Assembly: GCA_015061615.1 (NCBI GenBank)
Contig: SUWE01000001.1
Coordinates: 62,001 to 126,000 of the forward strand
From: Lentisphaerota bacterium
GTDB taxonomy: Bacteria; Verrucomicrobiota; Lentisphaeria; Victivallales; Victivallaceae
DNA: 64,000 nt
Reading direction: 5' to 3'
Under the pieces are notes generated by a model. The model worked only from the letters and a program-made list of their open reading frames with translations. It did not search any database and was not told the DNA's origin. Shown here piece after piece: positions 33,348 through 40,767 of this stretch. Numbering within the stretch: position 1 is the first letter of the stretch; each line of letters opens with the position of its first letter. The position numbers were made by a program, and so were the translations under genes.

Positions 33348-34415
33348 TTATTTCACAATATAGGCTTTTCCGCCGTTGCGGGCAGATTTGTGGATCGCAA
33401 AGCAGGCGCGCAGGTTGCGCAGTCCGTCTTCAGCATTCAGCGGTTTGCCGTCGATGATCGACTGAGCGTGAAGCTGGATGATCTGCTGGTAGATGTTGGG
33501 GAACTTACGCGGATGCAGAGGTTTGATTCCTTCGCTGTTTTCCATTTCCAGACGGATGGCGTAAGGCTCATCTTTGTAACCGGAAAGCTGGAACATTGTT
33601 CCATAACCGCGCAGAACTGCGGCATCACCGTAAATCTCATAGCCGAGGTTGGAAAGGGTTCCGACCAGACCGCCGCGGTTTTCGCAGAACGCAACTTTGA
33701 AAGAACCGGTCTGTCCGTTTTCAAGAGTAAAGCGGATATATGCGCCATCTTCAGCTTTGATATTCATGGTTTTCGGCAGATAAACCGCCTGAACCTGTTT
33801 GATCTTGCTGTCAAACATGAACTCCGCCATGTAGATACAGTGTGACGCAACGTCTCCGATTGGACCGCCCATTTCATCAACGTTGTTGCAGCGCCATGAT
33901 GCTGCTTCCGCAGGATCCGCACCAAAGAGAAACTCCATGTGGAAGCAGCTGTCACCGATATTGCCCAGTTTGCCGTTTGCAACATATTTGCGGGCAAGCT
34001 GGTTAAAGGCATTGTAGACCATCATGTGGTCAACTGTCAGACTCAGATGTTTTTTCGCCGCAACTTTGACCATTTCCGCTCCGTCGGCAACGCTGGTAGC
34101 CAACGGCTTCTCACTCATGACGTGTTTGCCGGCATTCATCGCTTTGATCGCGATAGGGGCATGACTCATGTTGTTGGTGGCGATATATACGGCATCGATT
34201 TCCGGATCCTCGAAAATTTCATCCATATCCTTGTACCACTTCAGATTGAGTGCTTTGGCAGCAGATTCGCGGGCAGGGTTCATATCGGTGGCACCGACCA
34301 GTTCCGCATTGGGCAGACCGTTGAAGCGGGTAAGGTCGCAGCCGAAACCTTCTTTGGCGATACGGTTTTCCGCGATTCCGCCGAAACCGATGATAGCATA
34401 TTTGACTTTTTTCAT
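33348..34415 (-). CDS. Gfo/Idh/MocA family oxidoreductase
   Basis: A 355-residue protein with an N-terminal Rossmann fold (KYAIIGFGGIAENRIAKEGFG), AVYIATNNMSHAPIAIKAMNAGKHVMSEKPLA with the EKP motif, and SLTVDHMMVYN. The C-terminal domain has GGPIGDVASHCIYMAEFMF carrying the D/H pair. It is the third gene of a minus-strand operon after a GntR-type regulator and a DegT-type aminotransferase (23-base gap). A dehydrogenase plus PLP aminotransferase suggests interconversion of a keto-sugar or inosose with its amino derivative; direction and substrate are unknown. The terminator at 33296-33334 follows. Confidence 0.88.
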   Translation of the reverse strand: MKKVKYAIIGFGGIAENRIAKEGFGCDLTRFNGLPNAELVGATDMNPARESAAKALNLKWYKDMDEIFEDPEIDAVYIATNNMSHAPIAIKAMNAGKHVMSEKPLATSVADGAEMVKVAAKKHLSLTVDHMMVYNAFNQLARKYVANGKLGNIGDSCFHMEFLFGADPAEAASWRCNNVDEMGGPIGDVASHCIYMAEFMFDSKIKQVQAVYLPKTMNIKAEDGAYIRFTLENGQTGSFKVAFCENRGGLVGTLSNLGYEIYGDAAVLRGYGTMFQLSGYKDEPYAIRLEMENSEGIKPLHPRKFPNIYQQIIQLHAQSIIDGKPLNAEDGLRNLRACFAIHKSARNGGKAYIVK

Positions 34416-34438
34416 TTTCTGTACCTTTGTAATGTTGA

Positions 34439-35710
34439 TTATTTCATGTAGGCATCAGCAACTTTCTTGAACGCATCAATCATTGCCTGAGTGTGTGCTT
34501 CAGTGTAGACCGGATGGGTGAAGAAGCTGATTGTGCGGTCGGTCATCCAGTTCGCCATTTTGCAGTTGAACTTGGAATAGTCGATCTGGCGGGCTTTGGG
34601 ATCGTTGAAGGGATACTTCGCAGTTCCGAAACCGTTGCGGTCAGTATAAGCCTGTTCCTTGTACATTTCCGGCCAGAGAACACTGTAAACAGGAACACCT
34701 TCAGCGGCAACAGCTTTGATGAAGTCGGCAGTGGAAACGGTGAGTTTATCAGTGTCAAGCACAAACGGTGCCCACCAGAAGGAGTTCTGACGTTCTTCGG
34801 TATCGACCGGGCAGTATTTGATCAGCGGATGATCTTTGAGCTGGGCGATCAGCATTTTTCCGTTGCGGATACGGGCAGGCAGGTTCCAAGTGTCGAAACG
34901 TTCAAGTTCGCACAGACCGATCTGGCTCTGCATTTCCGTCATGCGGAAGTTGAAACCGACGCGGCGGTGGATATACAGCTGTTTACCTTCCATTTCCAGC
35001 AAATTGAGTTTGGCTTTGACATCGTAGCCATGGTCGCGGAAGGAGCGGCATTCCCATGCAAGATCATCGTCATTGGTGACGACCATACCGCCTTCACCGC
35101 CGGTGGTGAAGTGTTTGCTCTGGCAGAAGCTGAAGCATCCGACATTACCGATGGTACCGGCTTTTTTGCCTTTGTAGACACCGCCGAAGCACTGGGCACA
35201 GTCTTCCACAACATAGAGATTGTGTTTCTTGGCGATTGCCATGATCGGATCCATATCCGCAACCATTCCGTAGAGATGGACAACGACGATCGCTTTGGTG
35301 CGTTCGGTGATAGCTTCTTCGATTTTGGTCGGATCGATCAGGTGGTCAGTGCCGACATCGACGAATACGGGGAGGGCACCTGCCTGAAGCGCGCAGAAAC
35401 TTGAGGCAATAAAGCTGTAAGAAGTACAGATCACTTCATCACCGGGACCGACTCCGAGACTGGCAAGCGCGGTGTGCAGCGCACAAGTTCCGTTGGCAAC
35501 GCTGATAGCATTGGCAACGCCGAGCCACTGAGCCCATTTTTTCTCAAATTCCATACCGACTTTACCGGTCCAGTAGTTGACTTTGCCGGATTTGAGGATG
35601 TCGGTGATTTTGTCATAGACGGCGGGGTTGAACTGCGGCCATGCGGGGAAAGCATCGTTGTAAACTTTGCTTCCACCGTTGATTGCCAACTCTTTAACAT
35701 CGATTGCCAT
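34439..35710 (-). CDS. DegT/DnrJ/EryC1/StrS family PLP-dependent aminotransferase
   Basis: A 423-residue sugar aminotransferase. Visible motifs are ISVANGTCALHTALASLGVGPGDEVI, VVEDCAQCFGG (PLP-contacting Asp) and CFSFCQSKHFTTGGEGGMVV with the Schiff-base Lys. The C-terminal region (SFWWAPFVLDTDKL) is typical. Family members transaminate keto-sugars or inososes, for example in NDP-amino-sugar, aminocyclitol or AHBA pathways. Here no nucleotide-sugar genes are adjacent; the gene sits 46 bases after a GntR-type regulator and 23 before a Gfo/Idh dehydrogenase, so catabolism of an amino sugar or cyclitol is as likely as biosynthesis. Confidence 0.88.
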   Translation of the reverse strand: MAIDVKELAINGGSKVYNDAFPAWPQFNPAVYDKITDILKSGKVNYWTGKVGMEFEKKWAQWLGVANAISVANGTCALHTALASLGVGPGDEVICTSYSFIASSFCALQAGALPVFVDVGTDHLIDPTKIEEAITERTKAIVVVHLYGMVADMDPIMAIAKKHNLYVVEDCAQCFGGVYKGKKAGTIGNVGCFSFCQSKHFTTGGEGGMVVTNDDDLAWECRSFRDHGYDVKAKLNLLEMEGKQLYIHRRVGFNFRMTEMQSQIGLCELERFDTWNLPARIRNGKMLIAQLKDHPLIKYCPVDTEERQNSFWWAPFVLDTDKLTVSTADFIKAVAAEGVPVYSVLWPEMYKEQAYTDRNGFGTAKYPFNDPKARQIDYSKFNCKMANWMTDRTISFFTHPVYTEAHTQAMIDAFKKVADAYMK

Positions 35711-35756
35711 TTTTTTTCTCCTTTGTTATGGGTTGATCGGCAAGATTGATATATTT

Positions 35757-36794
35757 CTACTGAACCGGTATAAAACGGTATGACAACTTTTTGTTTTCCG
35801 GAGTTATTCCCCGGAGTGTATCCAATAACAGATTAACTGCCATTGCGGCATATTCTTCGATATCCTGACGGAATAAAACCATTTTGTCCGAAGGGTATTT
35901 TTCTTCAAGTTCACTGTGAATGATCGTTGCTATCCGTGGCAGGTAGGAAATTTCAGGCAGCTGGGAACTTATCAATTCTGCAAGCAGCCCGCTTACGATC
36001 GTATCATCATCGCTTACGATTCCATCCGGACGTTCTTCTTCCGGCAGAGCAAGGAGTTTTCCGGCAATTTCCACTCCTCCGGAATATGAGTTGCCCACAA
36101 GTGCCGGTAATTCGCAGGATGAACGCAGAGCCAGCTGATCCTGTGAGGCACAAAGCTGGATGAGTTTGCTGCATCCTGAGTTTTTCAGCGTATTTACTGC
36201 ATCATTTATAAAACGTTTGACTTCGATCACCACACTTAAAGGCATAGTTTCATGGTCATCGTCTCCGATAAAACAGCAGGCGGTGGAATACTTTTCCAGA
36301 AACTTTTGTCCTTCTGCGGAAAATGGACACAAGGTGATTATTCCGTCACAGCGGTGTTCCGAAACTGCCTGCTCCAAACCGGGAAACTCAGCAAGGGAAG
36401 GGCAGGGGGATAAATACGGATCGGTTGTTTGGAAAAAAGTCAGACAGCGGCAATTTTGCTCATTAAGCAATTTTTGGATGAAACCGGTCAATGTGGCAGA
36501 GTAGGCACTGCCGGCAAGGTTGCGGACGGCAACGGCTACTGTTCTGCCGGTCAAACGTCCTGCATGGGGATCGGCAACAAAAATTCCGACCTTGTCCCGG
36601 ACTTCCAGAACTCCGAGACCGCACAGAGAATCGACTGCTGCGGCTATCGTCTGACTGCCGAAACCGAATTCAGCGCGCAACTGTGCATAGGCAGGCAAAC
36701 GGTCACCTTGAGACAAACCGTTGTCATGTATATAGGTTATAAGCGCATTTCTGGCGCTTTCCACCCGGCGCGGCAATTCCTCTGTCGATTTCAT
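35757..36794 (-). CDS. GntR-type regulator with LacI-like ligand-binding domain
   Basis: A 345-residue protein with an N-terminal GntR winged helix (ALITYIHDNGLSQGDRLPAY, FGFGSQTIAAAVDSLCGLGVLEVRD) and a ~270-residue sugar-binding domain (TVAVAVRNLAGSAYSATLTGF..., GIITLCPFSAEGQKFLEKY, PDGIVSDDDTIVSGLLAELI). It is the first gene of a three-gene operon. Its promoter at 36858-36886 has a perfect palindrome over the start site (36830-36849), suggesting autoregulation and ligand-dependent control of the aminotransferase and dehydrogenase. It is related in architecture, not closely in sequence, to the regulator at 21334-22350. Confidence 0.85.
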   Translation of the reverse strand: MKSTEELPRRVESARNALITYIHDNGLSQGDRLPAYAQLRAEFGFGSQTIAAAVDSLCGLGVLEVRDKVGIFVADPHAGRLTGRTVAVAVRNLAGSAYSATLTGFIQKLLNEQNCRCLTFFQTTDPYLSPCPSLAEFPGLEQAVSEHRCDGIITLCPFSAEGQKFLEKYSTACCFIGDDDHETMPLSVVIEVKRFINDAVNTLKNSGCSKLIQLCASQDQLALRSSCELPALVGNSYSGGVEIAGKLLALPEEERPDGIVSDDDTIVSGLLAELISSQLPEISYLPRIATIIHSELEEKYPSDKMVLFRQDIEEYAAMAVNLLLDTLRGITPENKKLSYRFIPVQ

Positions 36795-36829
36795 AATTTC
36801 CTGTGAAAACAGTTTTTTTACACTGTAAT

Positions 36830-36849
36830 GTATACTGTTTTTAGTATAC
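36830..36849. promoter_or_regulatory. Operator-like palindrome GTATACT-N6-AGTATAC
   Basis: Seven-base perfect arms (36830-36836 and 36843-36849), centred just downstream of the expected start site of the regulator operon. It is the same size and in the same position relative to the -10 as the palindrome at 22533-22551, but with a different sequence. Confidence 0.65.
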
Positions 36850-36857
36850 TACCTATT

Positions 36858-36886
36858 AATATAGCTTGTATTCAGACGATTGTCAA
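36858..36886 (-). promoter_or_regulatory. Near-consensus promoter of the regulator-aminotransferase operon
   Basis: On the minus strand TTGACA (36881-36886), 17 bases, TATATT (36858-36863). A perfect -35 and optimal spacing. The leader to the ATG is about 55 bases. Confidence 0.82.
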
Positions 36887-36953
36887 CACTTTTTGCAAGA
36901 AAAATGATTAAAATCTTTATTTTAACCGCAGATCGTTTCATTGTCAGGAGAAA

Positions 36954-37026
36954 TGAACAAACCGTCCGGACAGACTGACTTGTGTGGGGGGGGATCGATC
37001 GTGTCTGCCCGGACGGTCCCTGTTCA
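36954..37026. other. Long hairpin with an eight-G loop in a gene-free region
   Basis: TGAACA/TGTTCA (36954-36959 and 37021-37026), ACCGTCCGG/CCGGACGGT (36961-36969 and 37009-37017) and CAGAC/GTCTG (36971-36975 and 37003-37007) stack with small internal loops around a 27-base loop with GGGGGGGG and ATCGAT. There is no T run on either side, so it is not a standard terminator. It lies in the 392-base gap 36795-37186, upstream of both divergent promoters. A minus-strand promoter-like TTGATT-16-TATATT (rightmost base about 37060) could transcribe it. Confidence 0.6.
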
Positions 37027-37068
37027 CTTCTTAATATAGTATAATTTTAATAAAAATCAAGTGAGTTA

Positions 37069-37114
37069 TTTAATAAAATTAAGAATTTTTCAAAAATAAC
37101 TTAATTTTATTAAA
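37069..37114. repeat. AT-rich 15-bp inverted repeat
   Basis: TTTAATAAAATTAAG (37069-37083) and CTTAATTTTATTAAA (37100-37114) are perfect arms with a 16-base spacer. They lie just upstream of the promoter at 37127-37155. Operator, cruciform or chance in AT-rich DNA are all possible. Confidence 0.5.
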
Positions 37115-37126
37115 AAATGCGGATGC

Positions 37127-37155
37127 TTGACTTTTTTATCAATCGGCAGTAGATT
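37127..37155 (+). promoter_or_regulatory. Promoter of the deoxyribosyltransferase-like gene
   Basis: TTGACT (37127-37132), 17 bases, TAGATT (37150-37155), followed after about 32 bases by the ATG at 37187 with GGAGAG upstream. Confidence 0.6.
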
Positions 37156-37186
37156 ATGTGAAAAACGTATTGGAGAGTGTTTTTTT

Positions 37187-37855
37187 ATGGAAAACAACGA
37201 TTTTTTGAAAATATATTTTGCCGGTGATCTTTTTGATGCCAAAGATCTCGGCGGCAATCTGATGCTGGCTGAGGCAATCGAAGAAATTTCCAATGGCAGA
37301 TATAAGGTCAGTTTGCCGCAGGATGGTGAATGCGAAGTTAAAGAGCGTACAGCACAGAGCATCCGGGATCAGGATTTCCGTATGCTGCTGGAAAGTGACG
37401 TGCTGGTGGCAAATTTTGATGGAACCGATCTTGATTCCGGAACTGTCGTGGAATTTTGTTTTGCCAAAATGATGGATATTCCAACTGTATTGCTGAGAAC
37501 AGATTTCCGTGACAGCGGTGATTCAACTTTGCCGGATACGACGCCGTGGAATCTGATGGCATCGCATTTCCCCAGAACTTCGATACTTCACCTTAACGCG
37601 ATGGTACTGTATCACGAATGCAGAAAAATTGAAAATGTTCCGGAAAGATTGTCTTTGTATTACCGTTCGATTGCCGGAGAGGTCGTTACTGAGTTGGATA
37701 AAGTGACTTCGCAGCGGAGCTGGCTTGAAAAAGATAAACTTTACAGTGTACTCTGTAATACTGTAAAGAGTATCGGCGGCGGAGACAGAGCGATTTTTTC
37801 AGAAGAAGAAATGCTTGATACCGTCCGCCGCAAAAACTCATCCGGACTTTATTGA
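37187..37855 (+). CDS. Nucleoside 2-deoxyribosyltransferase family protein
   Basis: ATG 37187 (MENNDFLKIYFAGDLFDAKD), with TTGGAGAG upstream, is preferred over the track start at 37127; 222 residues. The family pattern is visible: a beta strand with KIYFAGDLFDAKDLGGN..., then SDVLVANFDGTDLDSGTVVEFCFA, in which DSGT and the following Glu correspond to the active-site region, and IPTVLLRTDFR. Family members exchange bases on deoxynucleosides or hydrolyse nucleotides (DNPH1/MilB types); some relatives occur in defence contexts. The C-terminal ~70 residues are helical and not recognised. The gene converges on prfH-rtcB, separated only by the MITE-like element. The exact activity is uncertain. Confidence 0.75.
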   Translation: MENNDFLKIYFAGDLFDAKDLGGNLMLAEAIEEISNGRYKVSLPQDGECEVKERTAQSIRDQDFRMLLESDVLVANFDGTDLDSGTVVEFCFAKMMDIPTVLLRTDFRDSGDSTLPDTTPWNLMASHFPRTSILHLNAMVLYHECRKIENVPERLSLYYRSIAGEVVTELDKVTSQRSWLEKDKLYSVLCNTVKSIGGGDRAIFSEEEMLDTVRRKNSSGLY

Positions 37856-38022
37856 GGCAATTCTAAAACTCCTCAAAAATTCTTGGAAATCATCGCTGCG
37901 ATCTCAAAGCGGAGCGTTTTCGGTGGTTATTTATTCAACAGCCACGCTCAAACTGCCGCTTTGATCTCATCAACGCTGATTTTTCAATCTCTTTTTGAAT
38001 CAGTTTTGAAATTGCCTCTATT
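37850..38022. mobile_element. MITE-like inverted-repeat element (165 bp) with TATT direct repeats
   Basis: The element 37854-38018 begins GAGGCAATT and ends AATTGCCTC. Its two halves are imperfect inverted repeats of about 60 bases (shared blocks GAGGCAATT, AAAACT, TCAAAAA, AAATCA, TCAAAGCGG), with a small central hairpin (GTGGTT/AGCCAC). TATT occurs on both sides (37850-37853, 38019-38022), as expected for a 4-bp target duplication. It contains no ORF. It sits exactly between two convergent genes whose stop codons straddle its ends. A long-stem bidirectional terminator is the alternative reading. Confidence 0.65.
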
Positions 38023-38653
38023 GAGAAATAATTTCCACCGGCGGCAGACCTTTGAAGGTTCGGAGTTCTCCGCCCCGTTCAAGTTGATAGTGGTCGAGCC
38101 ACATGGATTCTTTTTCCGCTGCCAGCTGCCGTTCCCCTATCAGATGCAGCTTTTCCTGTAAGCGCAGTATCGCCAGCGTCTTGTTGCGGAGTTGAGACCG
38201 CTCCTCACTGGCGCTTGCTTCAACGCCGCTGGGCAGATGGACGACTCTTACTGCTGAATCTGTTGTGTTGACATGCTGACCGCCGTTCCCGGAGGCGCGG
38301 CAGCTTTCTATTTTCAAGTCTTTCAACTTGAAATCAGCATTTTCTCTGGTGTCAAAGTCGAAAAAAGAAACTTTGACAAACCAGTTTTTTCGCTGCCATC
38401 CGGGGCGGATGGTACTTTGCCATATCCATTTGACAGTTCCTTCCCAATGTCGCCGGAACTGTTCAACTCCTTTTCCTCCGACGGTAAAACGCATGGAGGA
38501 TATATTTTTATTTTTTGCAGGGAACTGAGTCAGATTTTGACATTCAATTCCGGATGCCAAAGCATCATCGCAGATGATCTTTGCCAGAAGTCCGACAAAT
38601 TTTTTGCACTCTTCCGGTCCCTGACCAGCACTTATTTGTAAAATTACCGGCAT
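38018..38653 (-). CDS. prfH: Release factor-like protein PrfH
   Basis: A 211-residue class I release-factor homologue. The GGQ motif is intact in SCRASGNGGQHVNTTDSAVRV (about residues 124-126), followed by HLPSGVEASASEERSQLRNK, which is typical of RF domain 3. The codon-reading domain with the PxT/SPF tripeptide is absent; a different N-terminal ~100 residues is present (MPVILQISAGQGPEECKKFV), as in PrfH. PrfH occurs next to RtcB-type RNA ligases and is reported to act on ribosomes stalled by damage in the decoding centre, releasing the peptide so the rRNA break can be repaired. It is ten bases downstream of rtcB, in one operon. Confidence 0.9.
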   Translation of the reverse strand: MPVILQISAGQGPEECKKFVGLLAKIICDDALASGIECQNLTQFPAKNKNISSMRFTVGGKGVEQFRRHWEGTVKWIWQSTIRPGWQRKNWFVKVSFFDFDTRENADFKLKDLKIESCRASGNGGQHVNTTDSAVRVVHLPSGVEASASEERSQLRNKTLAILRLQEKLHLIGERQLAAEKESMWLDHYQLERGGELRTFKGLPPVEIISQ

Positions 38654-38663
38654 AAATTATCCC

Positions 38664-39767
38664 TCAAGGTTTGATGTTGACAACCGGACGAAGTACCGCG
38701 ATAACTTTTGCAAGTTTGAAATCCTGCAAATCATTTATAACGGTTGTGATATCTTTGTACGCTTCCGGAGCTTCCTCGTAAAGCAGATTTTTATCAGGAC
38801 AGATGACTGTTGTTCCAAGTTTTGTTTTCAACAGAGAATCCATGCTGTCATGCTTTGCCCGAACTCTGTCTCTGGTGCTTTGTCGGTTCCATTTTCTTCC
38901 GGCACCGTGGGCGATAGAATGGATGTTTTCCACTCCGTCGCCAACCGGAGCAACAAGATAACTGCAGCTGCCTCTTGAACCGGCAACGATAACTGCTTGT
39001 GCTGATTCGACATTGCTTGCTCCTTTGCGGTGAATGAAAGTGTTTTTTCCGTAAGGAGTGATGCTGTTGTGGACGGCATCAATGAGCATTTCAGCATCAC
39101 ATGCCGCCATTTTGCAGAGGGCTTTGCCGATGATACGGCGGTTGAAAGCTGCCCAGCGGATAAGTTCTGTGTGTTTTTCAAGATAATTTCTGCCGTCGGT
39201 GCTGTTGCATACGACACCATCATCACCGTGTTTTGCAGCAAAATCTCTCCACAGAAATTCGCCGTAACCTCTGGAACCGGAGTGGATCAGCAAAAGAATG
39301 CGGTTTTTACAGATATCCTTCTGCCTGCAAAACTCCTCATCCAAGATTTTATCAATGGTGAGAAATTCGGCAAAATGATTTCCATGCCCAAGGGTGCCGA
39401 GAAAATTTTCAGGATCGGCAACCGTTCCACTCTCACTTGAAGCGATTTCCCAAGCTGCATGTTTGAGTGTTTTTTCAACCTCTGTTCCAAGTTTCCGGAA
39501 AAGTTTATCTTGCTTGAACTTGTGTTCATTAACTCCGGTGTTGAACAAGGTCATTCCGCAGCCGATATCATTGCCGATAAGTGCCGGATAAATGATATTT
39601 TCTGATAAAAAAGCAGCCCCTACCGGGACGCCCCTGCCGGGATGCAGGTCGGGGAACGCCGCCCCCTGTATGATTCCGGGAAAATCTATTACCCGGTTGA
39701 ATTGTTCTGCGGCAGGACCTTCGAGCCAGGTTTTCTGACCGCAGTAAATAGTGGATTTTTTATCCAT
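38664..39767 (-). CDS. rtcB: RNA 3'-phosphate/2',3'-cyclic phosphate ligase RtcB, PrfH-associated type
   Basis: A 367-residue RtcB, shorter than the canonical E. coli protein (about 408). Metal-binding and active-site motifs are visible: AAFPDLHPGRGVPVGAAFLSEN, NDIGCGMTLF (DxGCGM, Mn-binding Cys), LGTLGHGNHFAEF, LIHSGSRGYGE and IAHGAGRKWNR, whose His is the guanylylation residue. RtcB joins 2',3'-cyclic phosphate and 5'-OH RNA ends. It is first in the rtcB-prfH operon, with GGAG before the ATG. This pairing points to repair of cleaved rRNA rather than tRNA splicing. Confidence 0.93.
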   Translation of the reverse strand: MDKKSTIYCGQKTWLEGPAAEQFNRVIDFPGIIQGAAFPDLHPGRGVPVGAAFLSENIIYPALIGNDIGCGMTLFNTGVNEHKFKQDKLFRKLGTEVEKTLKHAAWEIASSESGTVADPENFLGTLGHGNHFAEFLTIDKILDEEFCRQKDICKNRILLLIHSGSRGYGEFLWRDFAAKHGDDGVVCNSTDGRNYLEKHTELIRWAAFNRRIIGKALCKMAACDAEMLIDAVHNSITPYGKNTFIHRKGASNVESAQAVIVAGSRGSCSYLVAPVGDGVENIHSIAHGAGRKWNRQSTRDRVRAKHDSMDSLLKTKLGTTVICPDKNLLYEEAPEAYKDITTVINDLQDFKLAKVIAVLRPVVNIKP

Positions 39768-39813
39768 AAACTGTGTTCTCCATTGTTTTACAGATAATAT
39801 AGCATTGAGAGTA

Positions 39814-39828
39814 TGACATATTCTGTCA
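39814..39828. promoter_or_regulatory. Short palindrome upstream of rtcB
   Basis: TGACA-TATTC-TGTCA, 15 bases, about 50 bases before the rtcB ATG on the minus strand. A minus-strand TATATT lies between it and the gene. It may be an operator; no sigma-54 (-24/-12) pattern was seen, unlike the E. coli rtc operon. Confidence 0.35.
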
Positions 39829-39896
39829 CTGCAAAGCGTATATTTCCGAAAAACAAAAATTTATTGTTCTTCTGAGGTCAGGAAAATCACAGTTGT

Positions 39897-39925
39897 AAAA
39901 AAGCTCCGGTTTCCCGGAGCTTTTT
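39897..39925 (-). terminator. Terminator of fabG
   Basis: AAGCTCCGG/CCGGAGCTT with a 4-base loop and flanking A and T runs. It is located 21 bases after the fabG stop on the minus strand and could work in both directions. Confidence 0.85.
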
Positions 39926-39945
39926 CAAATCAGCGATAACTGATA

Positions 39946-40692
39946 TTACATCAGCATACCGCCGTCAACGTTGATAACCTGACCGGTTACATAGTCTGAA
40001 TCCGGTGAGCAGAGGAAACAGACAACGTTTGCAACATCTTCGGGTTTGCCGCCGCGTTTCGCGGGGATGATCGTCAGGAACGCATCACGCGCCGCCTGCG
40101 GAAGCTGGGCGGTCATATCGGTTTCGATATAACCGGGGGCAACGGCGTTGACCTGAATGTTGCGGGCTCCAAATTCTTTTGCAGTTGTTTTTGCCAGAGC
40201 GATCACACCGGCTTTGCTGGCTGAGTAGTTTGCCTGACCGACATTACCCATTCTGCCGACGACAGAGGCAATGTTGACGATTTTGCCTGCACGGGCTTTC
40301 ATCATCGGACGGACTGCGGCTTTTGTGAAGTTGAAAGTACCTTTGAGGTTGACTGCAATAACGGCATCCCACTGATCTTCGGTCATCTTCAGCATCAGAG
40401 TATCTTTGGTGATACCGGCATTGTTGACCAGAATATCGAGTTTGCCGAAATCATTGACGACAGCGGCGACGGTAGCTTCAGCTTCTTCAAATTTAGCAAC
40501 ATTGGCGGCGTAGGCTCTTGCTTCGATTCCGGCAGCGGTGAATTCATCAACGGTCTGCTGGGCGGTTTCGAGCAGGATATCGACGATAGCCAGTTTTGCT
40601 CCTTCTGCGGCGAGACGGGCGCAGATTGCTTTGCCGATACCACGGGCGCCGCCGGTGACGATGGCGACTTTACCTTCAAGTTTTTTACACAT
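39946..40692 (-). CDS. fabG: 3-oxoacyl-ACP reductase (SDR family)
   Basis: A 248-residue short-chain dehydrogenase of FabG length. TGGARGIGKAICARLA is the NADP-binding glycine motif, ILVNNAGITKDTLMLKM the NNAG motif with the FabG-typical ITKD continuation, and IASVVGRMGNVGQANYSASKAG the catalytic Ser-Tyr-Lys. It ends YVTGQVINVDGGMLM, the classic FabG C-terminus. It reduces 3-oxoacyl-ACP in fatty-acid elongation in the cytoplasm. It has its own promoter, overlapping the trmL end, and its own terminator; other fab genes are not adjacent. Confidence 0.92.
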   Translation of the reverse strand: MCKKLEGKVAIVTGGARGIGKAICARLAAEGAKLAIVDILLETAQQTVDEFTAAGIEARAYAANVAKFEEAEATVAAVVNDFGKLDILVNNAGITKDTLMLKMTEDQWDAVIAVNLKGTFNFTKAAVRPMMKARAGKIVNIASVVGRMGNVGQANYSASKAGVIALAKTTAKEFGARNIQVNAVAPGYIETDMTAQLPQAARDAFLTIIPAKRGGKPEDVANVVCFLCSPDSDYVTGQVINVDGGMLM

Positions 40693-40738
40693 AGCTCATT
40701 ACTCCTTATTTTTGCGTTGGCGTTAATACTATTTATAT

Positions 40739-40767
40739 AATGTAACACACAAATGGTGTTTTTTCAA
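40739..40767 (-). promoter_or_regulatory. Promoter of fabG
   Basis: On the minus strand TTGAAA (40762-40767), 17 bases, TACATT (40739-40744), with the -35 lying in the last codons of trmL. The fabG ATG follows about 47 bases later with AAGGAG. Confidence 0.6.

Noticed and set aside
36450-36830. Plus-strand ORFs 36429-36806 and 36491-36742
   Set aside because: Antisense to the regulator gene, no start-site support, no recognisable domain.
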